DNA of 64,000 bases from Paulinella micropora (GCA_009731375.1 BJOX01000197.1:282127-346126); one strand, 5' to 3'; numbered from the stretch's first letter, positions 10,081 through 22,174 are shown. Notes: generated by a model not told the origin, from the sequence alone. Numbers and translations: made by a program.

Positions 10081-13000
10081 CTAGTCACACGCGACATGCC
10101 GTACCAGCCGGAGGTAGGGCTCCCCACGCGCCGGCTTTGTGTTGACGTCCGCAATATTATCCGCGGAAGCCACCTTCTCGTTGACTACCAGCCCAGCGTC
10201 GACCTTCTGGTTTACGCATCATGGCGCAGCGCAGGTCCACGTGCCCGAGCTTCCTAGAAAAAGACATTCGTATCAGCAAGGTCAAGAGCGCCTTGGTTGT
10301 CGCCGTACAGGATGGGGGGCTGCCCTCACCCGTACGGCCCCAGCGCGTCGGCGACCCGTCCCCCAGCGATGCCCTGCACAAAGTTAACGATTTTATCCTG
10401 GCCATGATACGCCTCCACCATGGTGTAAACTTCAGCTTCGCAAGAGGAGGCTTCCGGGGCCGCAGGCACCAGACGCGCGCCGGCCGTTGCCACTTCAGGA
10501 TCCCCGCTCCCGGCTACCGCTGCCACCAGCTCGTCGCTCGCGGCCCGCGCCTTCTCCTCCACGCGCCCACGCCGAGCCGCGTCCGCAGGAAGCGCCACCG
10601 ACACATTTCGCTTGAGACAGAAAGGCAGTACTGAATCGCCAAGAAAGAAATGGAAGCCCGCCAGTCGCGCTCGGCGATCCTCTGGCGTTCCCTTCCAGCT
10701 AGAATCGGCCCATGATAACAGGCGGGTACCGTTCGCTTTGGTAAAGCGAATGCCCTTGGTGCGGGTACCACTGAGGTACCGCACAACTTGCTCAGCCTGT
10801 TGGAAATTGAATAACTCCGGCTTCGAGGCATGGATTGCTACTTCCCCTATGGGCCCAAGACCTCGTGCCGAGTAATGCGGGTCCACAGGAGGGCACCTAC
10901 GATATGCTGACGCGAGAACTGCTCTAACACAGGAGGACACCTACGATATGCTGAGGCGAGAACTGCTCTAACACAGATTGCTTCCCGGCTCGCACCCCCG
11001 GCATCAACCACGGCGAGTCGGCGGTAGCTAGACTGGTGCATTGTAGCTTCTCAACTGCCTCTCGGATGAAATCTTCCTGTGAGATCTTGATAGTACGACC
11101 TAACCTTGAACAATCTTCCTTATCCTCGATATTCAGGCCTACCACAACCCGGTCGGAGCCTCTTGCTTAAAGACCCTAAAGGCCTTCCTACCAGCAGCTA
11201 AGAACTCTGCTTTCACATCCTTGCTACTAAATGCTGCCATCATGTCGTCAACATGCACGAAGACAAAGTCTGGTTTGTCCTTTCCGGGTAGCCATCGCCA
11301 GAAGAAACAAGGAAAAGCAACATGGGCCTTAAATCCCAAGCCTTCTAAGAAAGGCACTAGCTTGTATTAAGAAAGGCACTAGCTTGTACCGCCACCACTT
11401 GCAGCCCGCGTCCGGTCTACCGTAGAGAGCTTTGAGCATTTCCCACACATAACCCGGTTCTTCTAAACCAAAAGGCGGTACGATATAAGTGGGGCGATAA
11501 CCCTGCTCAGCGGCAGACGCTTCAATGTAAGCGGTCCCAACGTCCCACTTCGACAGAACCAAGTCAAAGAACACCGTCGGGCGAAAAGCATCAGAATGGT
11601 AAGAGCACACGGAGTAGGGAAGTCACGTTTCCCGAAAAGCCATCCTTGGATCACGGAAAACCCCTTAGCAGTCCACCGGCTTTTGAACTTCAGGATCTTA
11701 CCCCCTGCCTCCTTGGTAGCATCTACGAACCGCCCCTCACAGATGTCTTTCTTGTCGACTAAGTCGGCCCGGACACTACGGAAGCAACCCTTCTCCCAGA
11801 GTGTAGACACCTCCTCTGCTCGGGCGTCATCCCAGTACCCTAGCTCGTCGGCTTGTTCCTCACTCACCGGTCTAGTAAACGTGACGGCATGGGCGGCCTC
11901 CGGACCGGATGCAAGGTACTGAACGATCTCCGTGTCCAACATACGGTCTGGGGCGTCGTCATCCTCAAACTTTACCCAAAGGGCCGGTCGATGCTTCTTT
12001 TGCTTCTTAACCCATATGGGTTCGCTAACGTTTTGCACCTGTCCCCGTCTGACCTTGTCCCGGAAACCTACCCCATAGGTCTTCTTGGCCCAAGCCCAGC
12101 CCCACTGAGTAGCTGGGGTCTCAACCCACCTTCCCTTCAGTTCCCCTATCTTTTCCGGTTCATCGGGTACTGGGGCTTGAGCCTCTTCCAAGGCTTCCGC
12201 GGCTTCCTGTTCCGGAGTCACCTCCTCCACTTCGCCGTCGGAATCTGAACTATCAAGCTCCCCCTGACCCGGAGGTTTCTTACCGTCGCCGGGCTCGGTC
12301 ACCCCCACCCGGGGCTTCGGGACAAACAACTGATCCAGGTCGGCGTCTTCCACCAAGTGGTCGCCCTTGAACTGTTCTAAGTTCAGACCCTTCTTCTCCC
12401 AGATGGGTTGTAGCAAAGGCCAGGCTGGTTGGTTATCGTCAAAGTTCTTGACGTTGCGCCATGCGCATATGGCAAAGGCACCCAAATGGATGAAGGTAGG
12501 CTAGCCAGTTCACCTTCCTCTCTCTGGGCATAAGCTCAAACATCCGGACGTTCCCACCGGATCGCTTTGGCGAAAGATTGTGCAAGAGGATAGCGCGGTA
12601 CCACGCATATCCCAAGAGCTCGTAGGGTAGCTGCGCCTTGACCATATTATGGCGCGCTTTGGGCCAAATTCCCGCTGGGACACTTCGGAATAGGCGTTCT
12701 TATTGTGCTCGTTTAGGGTATTGACCCTCTTCCTAACTCCCGTGTCCCACACCAGCTCCTTGAAGTCAGCGGAAGTATGCTCGCCGTCTACCCTAACTTC
12801 TTTACCTTCTTGCCGCTTTGAGTCTCGAGGAAACTCATACACCCTCGCATGAACCTCACTTGCGGTGCAGCTGTGCCATCCTTCAGCAGGAGACCAAACG
12901 CATACCCGGTGTTAGCCTCGATTCCCACCATGCCGTACCAAAACCCGCCATAGAGGGGCTTACATAAGCACCCGGACTTGTCAAACGACACGGCCTCGAA

Positions 13001-13917
13001 CTTTTCTACCTGTGTCAGTTGGTTGCTAGCCGGATGGTTTACCTTTCCCCCTTTTGCTGCTGGGCACTCTTTACACTCCTTTACGGCTTGCTCATGGGTC
13101 TTTCCACCCACTATCTTGATCCCGTAAGCCTCACTGATAAGAGGCTGCATGTGGCTTCCCGGCCCCCCGAACTTCTGATGTAGTTGTTTGCTAGTCAACT
13201 CAGTGACCTTAGCCATCTCTTTCCCAAAGAAAGCTCTAGCCTCAGCCTTAGCGGCAGCCAGCTCTCGGTCAGTTGAGGTCACGAACCGCCACACCTTATC
13301 CTTGGCGTCAAGATACAGGACACCGGCCTTAAGTTCAGGGGAAATGTCCGGTATCCGGGCCTTGGTGATGTAACCCTCTCCTTTCTTGTTGAGCACCACG
13401 CTATACCCTTCCTTGGTCAATTGAGGACCGGAGACTAAGGTTTCATCTAGGTTGGGGCTAACCCACACACTACCCAGGTGTAACCTGTTCTTTTCCCCTT
13501 TCCGTTCACGGTCGTCATGTCTAATGAGCCCTTCTTAGTTACGGTGGTCTGCCCGTTGACAGTGTCTATCCGTTTCATCCCTCTCTTGATCTTGAACAGT
13601 CGTTGTTCGGCTCCGGCCGGCACAAAGTGTAACGTAGCTCCCGAATCGAACATGGGGTCTTTGTCAACACTCCGTCCTAGTAGGGCCTGCTCCGCTAACC
13701 GGATACCTTTAGCCATCCATCCTCGTTCTACCATGAAACGCACTAGGTCGTCAACGGGGTCAGCTTCCCCTTCTGCGTCAGGCAAGCATGCGTATTCCTT
13801 CCCTAGCACGCTCTCGCCGTCCACCATCCTCTCTCGGACCCGGAACGGTCTAGTACGTGGTTGAAACACGGCGGCACTGTTGGCCTCAGCACCTTCTACG
13901 GCCAACGCCTTGGCCAC
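10081..13917 (-). pseudogene. Ty1/copia pol (protease, integrase, RT, RNase H), degenerate
   Basis: Copia domains appear in the copia order from right to left. Aspartic protease: FDSGATLHFVP. HHCC zinc region of integrase: LHQKF...H...CKECP. Integrase core: SFDKSG, then VDGEHTSADF. A conserved region like FGCLCHMRM follows. RT: KWDVGTAYIEA, then WEMLKALYGRPDAG, then catalytic VHVDDMM. RNase H: LLSWADSSWKG, then SSCEAEVYTMVEA, then LGHVDLRCAMMR, and the C-terminal ASADNIADVNTKPA before a stop at 10,081. The frame changes several times (near 12,800, 12,480, 11,600, 11,350, 11,140, 10,940 and 10,330). Small tandem duplications break it at 10,883-10,972 (about 47 bp twice) and 11,343-11,387. The element is therefore dead as it stands, or badly assembled. 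Confidence 0.9.
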
Positions 13918-14204
13918 CTAGGCTTGTTCATGAGATACCCACTGCCCTGCGCCCAGTCGTACAACAGCCTAGTCCACTCACCCCACATATTCCGGAAGTC
14001 GGCTTCATCTTTTTCTTCCTCACCGCTCAATGCCGGACGGTGCAACCTGCGCATCTCCTCTTGCTGCTCGGCCACGGCTCGAAGTCGACTCTCTCGCTCT
14101 GCGGTACCTAGTCGGGTAGGACTAACGGGCTCAGCTGAGTCGAGGGGGCCGTAGACTGACCGGTACTAGTAGTAGGATGCAACAGTGAAGTCACCTTTCG
14201 TTCT
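13918..14204 (-). pseudogene. copia polyprotein remnant upstream of protease
   Basis: One minus-strand frame encodes a charged, helical stretch (AEQQEEMRRLHRP...DFRNMWGEWTRLLYDW) that is out of phase with the protease ORF below it. It is cut at 14,204 by the left TIR of the inserted DNA transposon. The matching continuation resumes beyond 22,793. Confidence 0.6.
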
Positions 14205-14759
14205 GCGACAGGATAAAGTGCAAAATGTCTTGCAGAATTTTTGCAGAAATTTCAAGGTTATTGGAACTTTGTCCTAACATCATAAATCATTACTATATTA
14301 ATAGTAGATGATAAATACACAATTTTTTTTGAAAAATTCAAATCCTCAAACAGGGGAAACGTTTAACGGTTGGATTTTGTGACTGTGAGCAAAAATCATC
14401 CGCGCTCTAAGTCGAAGTGTAGGAAAGTGATTTTTACGTGGTTTTTTCACACAAAATCATCAGTTTATTGTAGTACATGATAAATATATAATTTCCTTTG
14501 AAAAAATTCAAAATTTTAAGTAGGGGAAACGGTTAACGGTTGGATTTGTGACTGTGAGCAAAAATCATCCGCGCTCTAAGTCGAAGTGTAGAAAAATGAC
14601 TTTTACGTGGTTTTTTCACACAAAATCATCAGTTTATTGTTTTAAACACTAATATATAAAAATATAATATTTAAATATTCAAATTCAAAAATGTGAATAG
14701 TGTAACGGTCTAAGTCAAAGTATAGGAAAAGTGACTCAGTGACAATGCAAGTCATTATG
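14205..14759 (+). repeat. left terminal inverted repeat
   Basis: About 555 bp matching the reverse complement of 22,175-22,793. It contains two tandem subrepeats of about 165-170 bp (each with a CGCGCTCTAAGTCGAAGTGTAG block and a TTTTTTCACACAAAATCATC block). Each subrepeat carries TGTGAGCAAAA (14,385 and 14,553). Very AT rich. Confidence 0.85.
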
Positions 14760-14865
14760 TTTCATGTATTTATTATTAATAAACATGAATTTCTTAATAA
14801 CTATGTATTTAAATATTCAAATTCAAAATTCAAATTAAGTATAATGTCAAGAATTTATTAAGATA

Positions 14866-16240
14866 TTAACGTCCGCGACGCCCACGCAGTCCACTACCAC
14901 GATGATTCCTAGCTGCTCGTCCTCGTCCTCGTCCTCTCCTTCCTCGATGTGAAGCAGCTGCTGCAGGCTGAGGCTGCTGCAGTGCTTGAGGGGGTGGTGG
15001 AGCTGGCTGGGGGAGAGGTGGCAGTCCCAAACCTGTTAACGCAGCTCATGAAGGCTGCCAATTAGGTCGTGGCCGCAAATTCGAGCTACCATCACGAAAA
15101 AAGAATGTCTGAAGTTTTACATCGTCCCGAAAATCAGCTACTTTCAAAGTCCCTAGCACAAACGTTGCTTGAAAATAGTGAAGTTTGTAGAGATCAGGAA
15201 CAGAACAGACTTGATGCTTGAGTTCAGGCGTTCGGTTGATAGGAGCCTGTAAAAACATTGGAGTGGAATTGGATAGATTGGATTGGATAAGCCGTGCAAG
15301 GTCGCGAACGGTTTGCCATATAAAATCATTATGAAAGGCCTCATAAGCAACCGCCTGCGCCACCTTACCTGCGTGCGAATCACACAACCCTTTACCGTGA
15401 TAAGAAGCCCAGAAATTCCACTCAGCAGACCGTAACCAAGGATGCTTAAATAAGACGAGGCTGAATTCAGCCAAAGCATATCTCTGCTTGAAATGCTTTC
15501 GATCGCCATCAGACCACAAGATTAGGTTAGTTACCTGCACCGGATTCCGGATTATTTTAATACGTCGCTCTAGGATGTTGTCTAACCAGTCGCGAAAAAA
15601 GAAGAAGTCGTTATTAACATTTTCGTCTGACGGGTGAGGGAATGTATCGACATACTCCCTCGCTACTCCCCCATGTCCATCGCCGCGGATTAGGANNNNN
15701 NNNNNTGCGGATTAGGACTGCGATGCAGTCGTTCACGTCTTCGGTGCCGCCACCTCCCACACTCATGCGGGAAAAGTCAACAACAATCAAAATGTACGAC
15801 AAGTCAGATGCGACCTTTTTCAAGTCTTGGTCGTAAAAGACCTTATTCTTCAGCTTGGCTTCAGTATGATGCTCGATCTTCTTGATCTCCACAGGGGTGT
15901 CCTTCAGCTCCTTCTCCTCTTCTTCAGAAAGGGCGCGATTCTCCCTGCTAAGCTTATACTCACGCTCCTGCAGACAGGCGAGCCGCTTGCACAAGCTTTT
16001 CAATTGGCAGCAGTAAGGGCATTTACCCCATACTTTGCTGCAACGGTACTCAATCCACGTTTGCTGTATTAATCGTGTCCATTCGCAACGGAGTGGCGGG
16101 GTTACGAGTAGCTTCCACTCGGACAGCAAGAAAGGTCGGGGTAAGAAAGAGCCTATCAACTTGTACCACCATACTCGCAATTCGGCTAATTTATACCTCT
16201 GCTGCTTGCTTGGATTATACACCGGCGTCCTGAGCATCAC
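14866..16240 (-). CDS. DDE-type transposase-like protein, C-terminal exon(s)
   Basis: A minus-strand frame with a CxxC-type zinc pair (GKCPYCCQLKSLCKRLAC), a helical stretch, then three blocks with acidic residues spaced as in cut-and-paste transposases: ILIVVDFSRMS, NLILWSDGDRKHFKQ, and YHGKGLCDSHAGKVAQ. The HGKG-CD motif recurs in transposase-like proteins of eukaryotic DNA transposons, from general knowledge. The frame crosses a 10-N gap (15,696-15,705) that is flanked by a short duplicate. After an in-frame TGA at 15,046 the same frame stays open into a proline/glutamine stretch and an RG-rich basic tail (RGRRGRGRGRAARN) ending in TAA at 14,866. So either a nonsense mutation or an intron lies there. 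Probable function: transposition of the enclosing element. Confidence 0.65.
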
Positions 16241-16264
16241 GACAGACCGTTGAAAATAATGAAA

Positions 16265-17400
16265 TTATGTTCTTTGTCTGTGCCATGCTCTTTGTGAACA
16301 TGACCCAGACAGAGAACAAAACAATGTGGGCCCTGCCCGAAACAAAGCAAGCGGATTAGGCAGTACGTGAAAAAATGAATACCTGTGAGGACAGTTGCAA
16401 AACAACGGAACACACGCGCAATTTACGCGGCTTGGAGGATGCCTTGCCCTGATCTTAATGGCCCGTGCGAACGCCCCGCACATCAAAAAAAAATTCATCC
16501 TCTGTTCATTGTACTCCCGTAACACTTGCAGATTGCGCTGTAGCCTCGTTGGTTGGCTGCCCAGAGAAGCAGAAATTTCGACACCATCCTCGGACTTCCG
16601 AATCCCCGTGTCTTACCGGAAGTCCCTTGTCGTAACCTTGTTTCGGCACACATGTTGTCGACCTGCGACAAACACATCAGCATCAGATGAGTAAGCAACA
16701 ACCATCATCAATATTGTTAACAATAGCAACGACAACAACAACAACAATTACCTTTTTGCTCAAGTTTGACGACGTGGCACGTTGCGGGCTCGCAACTCCT
16801 GCACTCCCGGACATCACCGTCGCCACATTGGTAGGCAAGACGTAACTGTTCCTGCGAACGTCTAGTTTTGGATTTGGGGACAAACCGAACAGACTCTCCT
16901 AATCTAATCTTTCGATTCAACTCTGGCAGGACGAAGTTAAAATATCTGGCGAGTAATCATCATAAACCTTACTGGTGGTTATGTAAAAAACAAATAGCGT
17001 GCCACTTTTGATTCTCCTGTCGCCACTAGGATGCTGCTCCGCGAGAAAAAACTCTATACCATGAGTATCTAAACCTAGCAAAGCCGGTATGGGGTCATGT
17101 TTCACAGCGGTGTATGCGAAGCTTGCACCAGCAAAGGCACTCAACTCTTTGGGGCTTGTGCTGCCCAACATCTCAACAGAAAGAGGACCGAGGTCGAAAA
17201 GCTCTTGGACTTCTCCCAACAGTGAGCACACATGTGCGGGCGCAGAGGATGGCGACAGCGTGCCTCGCCCCTCCATATCTTGCCTAATTCGTGCAATAAC
17301 TGCAAAACCCCATTTTGCTAACTCCGCTATGTAGCTCTGCTCTCTGTACAACCTTTCACNNNNNNNNNNGCTCTGCTCTCTGTACAACCCTTTCACCTTG
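16265..17400 (-). CDS. transposase-like gene, middle exons
   Basis: Coding-looking pieces on the minus strand leading into the exon below 16,240. 17,400-16,917 starts after TTTTAG with EHKVKGLYREQS and continues YIAELAKWGFAVIARIRQDM. After a frame change near 16,935 it runs NRKIRLGESVRFVPKSK to a Cys-rich QCGDGDVRECRSCEPATCH, with a GTAATT donor at about 16,750. A short exon VDNMCAETRLRQGTSG lies near 16,660-16,615 between CAG and GTAAGA. A further piece (RMNFFLMCGAFARAIKIRARH) is at 16,505-16,395. The 10-N gap at 17,360 has the same 27-bp sequence on both sides. Exon borders are approximate. Confidence 0.5.
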
Positions 17401-17405
17401 TGCTC

Positions 17406-17708
17406 CTAAAATGTCCATGAGTTTGTGTGCACTAAAGAGGGACTAGTACTGTCCGGAGCAGGGGGGGCACGGATCGCTGCTCGGTTCTCCAACCTAAAAC
17501 TAACACTAATCCCATCCTGACTATCACCCTGTATGCTGGCAAATGTTAGGCATTGTCCAGTAGCTTGCCCAGAGCCAGTTGGTGGAATCTGGCGCAGAGA
17601 CTGTAGGTGGAACGACGTGGACAGGTCCGTGGAATCGGGCCCAGAGTCAGCCGAAGTTGGTGCGACGGCAGGAGCAGCCGTGGAAGCAGGAGGAGGCTGC
17701 AAACCCAA
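17406..17708 (-). CDS. transposase-like gene, possible N-terminal exon
   Basis: A 100-codon frame starting MGLQPPPASTAAPAVAPT: Ala/Pro/Ser-rich, probably disordered, ending near TTTTAG before the next exon. It lies just downstream of the divergent promoter region. Its order fits a first exon of the minus-strand transposase-like gene, but no homology supports it. Confidence 0.4.
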   Translation of the reverse strand: MGLQPPPASTAAPAVAPTSADSGPDSTDLSTSFHLQSLRQIPPTGSGQATGQCLTFASIQGDSQDGISVSFRLENRAAIRAPPAPDSTSPSLVHTNSWTF

Positions 17709-17749
17709 AGCCAGTGCAACCTATCATAGAACAAACGTATTGCAAACAA

Positions 17750-18236
17750 GGAGAGAGCACACGTGAGTCACCTGAAGCTTGGTTCCTTCGAATTTCCTCG
17801 TTTGCTCGCCCCTTTCGTCCTTCCTCTTCTTCATTCCAGGTTCCTGTTCGGACAAAAAAAAGGAAAGCATCACTGAACTGGCAGACACTGGGGCATTCCA
17901 ATTTTTCTACTCTCATTTTGGGGAAGCATACCTGCCCAGCTATACAGGAGCAAGAACAACGACACGGGGTCCTTTGCTCACACTTTTGCTCAGATTTTGC
18001 TCACACTTTTGCTCACAGAAAACGGCTATGATTTTGAGCAAACCCGCTCAAAATTGATCCGTGGGCAGAAGAAAGTGGCATTTCACTTTGGACGGCCTAT
18101 CATATGTCCGCAAAACCAGGTAAATTGCCTCCCAACCCGGAATGAACCTTTTTCAAAATTGAAAAAAGATCCGGTTGCTCACACTTTTGCTCACACTTTT
18201 GCTCACACATTATCCGTCTCGAGTCCAACTTGAGAA
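17750..18236. promoter_or_regulatory. divergent promoter with iterated TTTTGCTCACAC motif
   Basis: Between the two divergent genes, the motif TTTTGCTCACA(C) is iterated at about 17,972-18,018 and again at 18,175-18,208 (tandem spacing of 12 bp). The same motif in either orientation sits in the terminal inverted repeats (TGTGAGCAAAA at 14,385 and 14,553; TTTTTGCTCACA at 22,371). The shared motif is seen directly. That it binds the element's own transposase is an inference. Confidence 0.55.
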
Positions 18237-18343
18237 GTGCTGCCTTTAGGCTTGGGAAGGTCATTCCTTTTCGTGACTTGCCGTTGTAGTGTGTCACTTC
18301 TTGTACAAACTGCTCTGTTTCTGTCTTGTCCAGGCAGTATGCC

Positions 18344-18779
18344 TCCAAGAAGCCGTCGTCCAGCAGCAGCGGCTGCAACCGCTCTCATTTCTGCCTTGGC
18401 AAACCAAGACAGCGCGTCCGAAGAAGAGATGACCATGGAAAACATCTCCCAGATTCAAAACCAACACGCCGTAGCCCCCGCCTCAGGCACCTTGGCAAGC
18501 TCGGCAACGGCTGAAGAGGTGATCGACGTGACGTCGGTTAGTGCGGAGGAGAATGCAAGCAACGCGGACTCGAAAATCATTCCTCCAAGGGTGTGTACGG
18601 TTCATGTGCTGGGCGCCTTCTTACCTCAGTCTCTGCACTACAACGTGGAACCAGCTGTGGCCATCGAGCAAGACACAGACGACGTGAGCAAGCTCTTGGG
18701 AGTACCTGAGTCGACGCTGCGCTTCACTAAACTCGTTGTCACAGACACGAGACGCCAGTACATGGTCACACATCGCATC

Positions 18780-18872
<93 letters not shown>

Positions 18873-18897
18873 TTCTCTTTCTCTTTCTCTTCTCTTT

Positions 18898-18930
<33 letters not shown>

Positions 18931-18966
18931 TCTCTTTCTCTCTCTCTTTCTCTATCTCTCTCTCTT

Positions 18967-19021
<55 letters not shown>

Positions 19022-20644
19022 TCTCTCTTTTTCTCTCTCTCTCACTTATACTTATACTTATACTTATACTTATACTTATACTTATACTCATACTTATTCT
19101 CATACTTATTCTCATACTAATACTCATACTAATACTCATACTAATACTCATATTTACACTCATACTTACACTCATACTTATACTCATGCTTATACTCGAA
19201 CTTATACTCATACTTATACTCTCTCTCTCTCCCTCTCTGCTCTCCAAACAGATTGAAGTTGTCCACCCGTCCAAGTGGCAAGATATGCTTTCCTCTTTGA
19301 ACGCAAGCTGTTCTGGACCGAGGAAGGCGCTTCTATCATCCTTGGGCAGGCTGGGAAGATACCACGTACGATCTCCGTTACGACGTGCAAGCTTGGTGAC
19401 ATCGAAATCAAGCTGGGAAGGTGGATGTGGTTCGTGTCGGACAGTGGCAAGGAGCAGCTACCCAAGCCGGACACTCACCTACGATTGGGCAAGCTGCTTC
19501 GCCTGGTGGTGACGATGTCCGTCCTTAAACCGTACTTTCGCTTTGTCTACTCGTACTATTCCCAAGGTACAGGTGAAGTGGAGGTGTCTGCTGCAAGCGT
19601 CGAGCACGTTTTTGCATGGCTTCCCGAGAAGGCGTCGTCGATCATCGAATCGAAATACCACAACCCACCCGGTAATCTGTTTTTTTTACTATCTTTCACA
19701 TTCGCATTTGCATGCCTTGTCTTGTTGAGGTGAGTTGAAAAACAACTGGGATGGTGACTACCCCCACACCCAGACGAAGATGTTGACCAGGATCTCCAAG
19801 TATGCGCACAAGTCACAACAACAGTGCGCCGCCCCTGATCTCTCTGGCGTGTCTGCGTCTTCGTCAACGTCGTCAGCGTCCTCCTCTGTTCACAGTACTA
19901 CTTCGCCGCATTTGACACTATCAGCGAGCCTCGAAGACAAGGCTCTCTGTCATCAACAGATCGAATCGCTCCAAAGCAAACTCAAGGACATGGAAGTCAC
20001 GGTACGCACCCTCTCTGATGCAAACGACAGGCTTGCTTCTGAGAAAGACGCGGCCACTGCTGAGAAAGCTGCGGCCACTGCTGAGGGAGCTGCGGCCATT
20101 GCTGAGAAAGATGCGGTCACACAGCGTCACGCACAGTGCCAGGAGCGGGCCAGCGACTTTGAAGCAGAGAAGAAGAGCAACCTGAAGACCAACAAGGACC
20201 TGCAGGACAGGGTCCAAGCGGAGGCGCACAACGCAGCGCTGAGTTCTGATGAGCTCGCCGTGGCCTACGAGGAGATCAAATTCTTGAAGAAGGTGATCAT
20301 CAGACTGGTTAGTTTTTTATTCGTAGTGATCTGTGTTTTCACGTTTGTGTCTAGACGCTCAGCAACAAAGAAAGGAACCTACGCGAATACAAAAGCAAGA
20401 TTCAAGCGGCAAAACAAGGAGTCAATAAGTTATTATGTTTGCATTCCCATCACACACAGTGACCAAATAACATTGCTGTGGTTAGGAATCTCAAGATGCT
20501 TTGGAGGAAAAGGACGACCTTCTGGTTGAGGTTCAGGAGGCCAAAGCGCAGGCAGACTTCCATACGGAGCGGGCTGACAAGATCGTCAGAGACCTTGCGG
20601 ACGCAAAAAGGGAGATCAAATCCCTTAAGCTCAAATTAAGTAAG

Positions 20645-20713
<69 letters not shown>

Positions 20714-21789
20714 TATCAACTGCAGGCACTTTATGCATTTTTTCCCTACTGAGATGTTGCCAACTATACTCAACCTCACTTCCGTGGAGCTCGCAAAAGA
20801 TCCAACCTCCCGTATGAGATCCCCCTTACAGAGGATGAGTTTTGGGCGTTTTTAGGCCTCCTAATTCGTATATCATTAGCAGATAGGGGCCGGAGGAGGT
20901 GTCACTGAGGTAAGGTAAGTGAAGTGGGCACAGACGGCCTGCCGGGGGATGACTTTGGTAAGTTTATGGCCCTCAATCGGTTCGATGCTATTTTCAGATG
21001 TTTGACATTTGGCCCCCCCCTCATCAGACACTGACCCTTTTCTCCCCATTCGTGCTTTTGCTGAGGCAGTTGGCAAGAAGGCAGAGCAATCCATAGTGCC
21101 AGGACTTATTATTACTGTTGATGAAAGCATGGGGTAGCCTAGTATACAGGAGATAAAATGCCTGGCAAAATGGTGGTCCCCAGGAAGCAGATCCCTGTTG
21201 GGAGGGAGTATCATACAGCCTGTGACGTGGAATCGGGCATCTGTATCGCAATGGAGATGGTTGAGGGGCAAGTGAGAGATCGTCAAAAAGAGTTTGCGGC
21301 TGCTCTGGGGCTTACTACTGCAACTACGCTTAGGTTGACGAAGCCGTGGTGGGGAACGGGCCGTATCTTTGTCGGTGATTCGTGGTTTGCCTCTATCAAA
21401 ACAGCCACGGAGATGAAGAAAAGGGGATGTGATTTGTGGGCATGGTTAATTAAGACTGCGCACTCAGGGTTTCCAGTGAAGTTACTTCATAGCTCAAGGG
21501 GCGGGGCCAAGGGGGATTTATGTAGCTGTCAACCAAAACGATCATAATCAGCAGCAGATTACAGCTACTTGCTCTACTACTTTGGCGGGTAAACCTCGGA
21601 ATGCGCGTTTTTCTCACTCACAGCCACAAGNNNNNNNNNNCTGAGTCCGCCAGCCCAACCGACGAAGAGTCTGAAGAAGACAAGTTTCGCTCACCCCAGA
21701 GCCGCCGCTCCAAGCAGAAACCCAAGTCCGGCAAGAAGAAACGATCGAATCAAGAACGCTCAGCCAAAAAGCGCAAATCGCGTTCTTAG
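18344..21789 (+). CDS. multi-exon coiled-coil protein with basic tail, transposon-encoded
   Basis: Starts MPPRSRRPAAAAAT. Exon 1 (to about 18,770) is acidic and low complexity and ends before a 470-bp CT-rich intron whose acceptor is CCAAACAG (19,251). Exon 2 (about 19,260-19,672) encodes RYAFLFERKLFWTEEGAS...LGRWMWFVSDSGKE and ends at GTAATC. Exon 3 (about 19,735-20,308) has a Ser-rich part, then a long coiled coil with an AATAEKAAATAEGAAAIAEK repeat. A small exon follows TCTAG at 20,355 (TLSNKERNLREYKSKIQAAKQ type). Another starts near 20,487 (EKDDLLVEVQEAKAQADFH) and ends at GTAAGT (20,640). After an intron carrying a poly-T and a piggyBac relic, the last exon begins at CACTCACAG (about 21,622), crosses a 10-N gap and ends in a Lys/Arg-rich tail (KKKRSNQERSAKKRKSRS). 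I do not recognise a family. A DNA-binding accessory protein of the transposon is possible. Confidence 0.55.
18783..19251 (+). repeat. (CT)n and (TTATAC)n microsatellite intron
   Basis: About 260 bp of (CT)n/(CTTT)n, then (ACTTAT)n and (ACTCAT)n hexamer arrays, then CT again, ending in TCTCCAAACAG. It separates two coding-looking exons and behaves as an intron. Confidence 0.7.
20647..20712 (+). repeat. poly-T tract
   Basis: 66 T in a row directly after a GTAAGT splice donor and before the piggyBac relic. Read on the minus strand it could be the poly-A of a retro-inserted sequence. Confidence 0.9.
20760..21540 (+). pseudogene. piggyBac-type transposase relic (DDE_Tnp_1_7)
   Basis: Matches the core of piggyBac-derived transposases in order: PYEIPLTEDEFWAFLGLLI, then MALNRFDAIFRCLTFG, then LIITVDESM, then MPGKMVVPRKQIPVGREY, then TATTLRLTKPWWGTGRIFVG with DSWFASIKTATEMKKRGC following directly, then WLIKTAHSGFPVKLL. 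VDES and GDSWFAS hold two of the catalytic Asp positions. Stops (near 20,908 and 21,136) and frame changes (near 21,020 and 21,150) show it is dead. It lies wholly inside the last intron of the coiled-coil gene and has no visible TIRs or TTAA of its own. Confidence 0.85.
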
Positions 21790-22174
21790 AACACTTAATC
21801 TAATACAATTAAATAAGATTTATTTCACTAGTACTGTTAATTGCTTATTAATAATGTATAAGTATACAAGCCGGGGGATGTTAATAGCAATTATTAATAC
21901 ATCAATAATATTAATGCATGCATAGGCAAATATCAGGTGATATTAATGTTAATAAATCATTACATGTTTTTTTTACGCAAGCATTGTTTTAATAAATTAC
22001 TTGCCACTCGTAAAGCTGAGCAAACGCCCGGGTGGGGGGGGGATATCTTCAACAGTTATAAGTTATTGAAAATTTTAGGTTTGAATTTTGAAATAATACA
22101 GTATTAAATAATTAGACTGCTCCAATATAATTGTCTACTGATCATATAACAATATTTAATCATTTTTACGGAAG
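21790..22174. other. AT-rich spacer inside the DNA transposon
   Basis: 3' flank of the coiled-coil gene, with palindromic AATATTAATG-rich sequence and a short G run at 22,035. No gene is seen. Confidence 0.5.
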
